Shown piece by piece: positions 62,560 through 64,000 of a DNA stretch of 64,000 nt. Within the stretch, counting starts at the first letter, position 1, and each line of letters opens with the position of its first letter. The notes beneath the pieces are model-generated. The model worked only from the letters and a program-made list of their open reading frames with translations, ran no database searches and was not told the origin of the DNA. Where the stretch lies: positions 124,001-188,000 of the forward strand of contig JADFUC010001570.1 of NCBI GenBank assembly GCA_019722365.1. The letters are read 5' to 3'. The translations under genes were made by a program, and so were the position numbers. The stretch is from Lithospermum erythrorhizon (taxonomy: Eukaryota; Streptophyta; Magnoliopsida; Boraginales; Boraginaceae).

Positions 62560-64000
62560 ATTTCATATTTTGTATGTAGTATTCATAATTTAGTGATTAA
62601 ATTCTAAAATAATTTCACTATCAAAAGAAAATCGAACAAACTTTTGTGAGATGTAGGTGTAAGATATAATATTCATAATTTTGAAATTTTGTTATTTGAG
62701 ATTTAAATAATTTTGATTATCAAAAGAAAAATTTTACGATCTTTGTAGATAATCTAAGACATAATATTCATCACTTTTTATATTTAAAATGGTTGAAAAA
62801 TTATATTGGTTATTTAGCGATTTCAAAATATAGGTCATTAATTTACGTAGGATGATCATAATCGCTGCGTGAATAACATTGAAATCATGAATATTGTTTC
62901 ACATCAAGGTTGTCATGACAATTGCTGTGAATAATTTATTTACTAGCTCCACACATAATTTGTTTGTTTTGTCGGCTCTAGCTTTTAAATAATTTCACTA
63001 TTGAACAATCTTTTAGAGATGGATGCTAAATTTAAGATTTATAAATTTTAAATTTCAGCGGTCGACATTTAAATACTTTAACTATTCAAAAGAAACCAAT
63101 TAACCTTTTGGCATGGAGGTAGTAATATTTTCATAATTTTAAAGCTTTATTTGGCCAGCCAATCATCAAAGTTGAAGAATTTTCAAATTTTTTGTTTGAA
63201 ACATGTAAAATTTGTTCTTATTAAAATTTGTAGCTAAATAATCACATATAGTAATTAAAAATAGTAAAAGTAAGGGGTATAAGTTAAAAGTCATTATCAC
63301 AAGATTTAATGTGAAGAAGCAGGGAAACCTCTTGTATTATTTTATGTTAATACGGAGTATTATATAATATACGTTGAAAAATATTTAAAGTGTTAATATA
63401 TTTAACATAATTTACTAAAAATATTATAACTTGTTATTCAAATCAATGTTATGTGTATAAATTAGATGATAAATTTTATTAATTGCTCATTAAATTAATC
63501 TGCATAATCTTTCTACGATGGGATAAAAAGATTCAGATTACGTATGAACGAAGTGAATAACTACGACAAAGCTATGTTTTAATTTTGAACTCAAATACAG
63601 AGTACTTTATAAAATTTTGTTATATTTTGATGTGTTTAACATATATTATTTTCAACTTACTTTAGTGTTAATATGATAATTTCGATTCAAACCAAAATTG
63701 TATATCAATTATTAAGATAATAAAATTTATTAATTTTGATTATTGAAAAATCTCTTAGCCATGAAGGTAATAAGTATATATAGTAATCATAAGTTATCAA
63801 TTTTGTTGGTGAATTTAAATAATCGTGGACTGCTGAAAAAGAAAAATCAACGATCTTTATAAAATGATGTCATATTTAGTATTTATACTTTTGAATTTGG
63901 CCATATTTTAAATAATTTTAACTATCAAAAGAAAAAATCCATGAATATTTTAGACGGAAGCGTATGCATTTCATAATTTTTTAGTTTTCAGAGTCGGCTT
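62560..64000. repeat. Degenerate AT-rich repeat array reaching the window end
   Basis: The phrase AAATAATTTTAACTATCAAA followed by AGAAAAATC, CGATCTTTGTAGAT and ATTCATAATTTTTAAGTTTT recurs near 60150-60250, 62600-62780, 62985-63150 and 63830-63985. It is mixed with segments A and C. Spacing is irregular, suggesting an old array broken by deletions and insertions. No gene is seen. Confidence 0.6.

Noticed and set aside
1..64000. tRNA or rRNA genes
   Set aside because: No A-box/B-box pair with cloverleaf or rRNA-like conserved stretch was noticed by eye; a tRNAscan run would be decisive.

Overview
The window is plant nuclear DNA from a eudicot. It is AT-rich, its genes have many GT-AG introns, its proteins match angiosperm families throughout, and it carries plant-type MITEs and Ty3/gypsy debris. 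I could not fix the species from sequence alone.

Layout. The left end (2-223, +) is the last exon piece of a CYP78A cytochrome P450. Next comes an intact six-exon gene for an SCP1-like CTD phosphatase (1987-5006, +). A minus-strand F-box/MYND gene follows (8899-10046); its third exon changes reading frame, so it is either decaying or relies on a 70-nt intron. From 10 to 25 kb there is no convincing gene. That stretch holds AT-rich DNA, a degenerate array of about 31 bp units (16.1-17.2 kb), a TA microsatellite with a duplicated flank, and a GC-richer decayed transposon region (21.1-24.3 kb). At 25.5 kb (-) lies a one-exon gene for a small membrane-anchored DnaJ-type zinc-finger protein. A four-exon organellar DUF493 gene follows (28121-29318, +), then a ten-exon gene for a triple RanBP2-type zinc-finger protein (30269-33404, +). 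That gene converges on an SPL transcription factor of the SPL2/10/11 type (35094-37748, -). The SPL gene keeps a perfect canonical miR156 target site and appears to have a 2.6 kb 5'UTR intron containing a five-copy minisatellite.

Right of 41 kb the window is repetitive. A 486 bp Mutator-like MITE with target duplications (41841-42326) sits beside a decayed Tat/Ogre-lineage gypsy element of about 11.4 kb on the minus strand (42.4-53.8 kb). Inside that element is another repeat pair with open frames on the opposite strand. From 57.4 kb to the end there is a dispersed repeat neighbourhood. There, a GC-rich block of about 2.3 kb, resembling a long solo LTR, interrupts a sequence that is present uninterrupted at 63.2-63.5 kb.

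The genes do not form a pathway. Two are post-transcriptional or transcriptional regulators (the RanBP2 zinc-finger protein and SPL), one is a phosphatase and one an F-box adaptor. The F-box/MYND and RanBP2 genes match Arabidopsis genes that I recall as near neighbours (At1g67340 and At1g67325), which suggests old microsynteny. I found no convincing new biological system. The most useful observations are the two GC-AG introns, the stop-only last exon, the damaged F-box gene, the SPL leader minisatellite and the nested retroelement.
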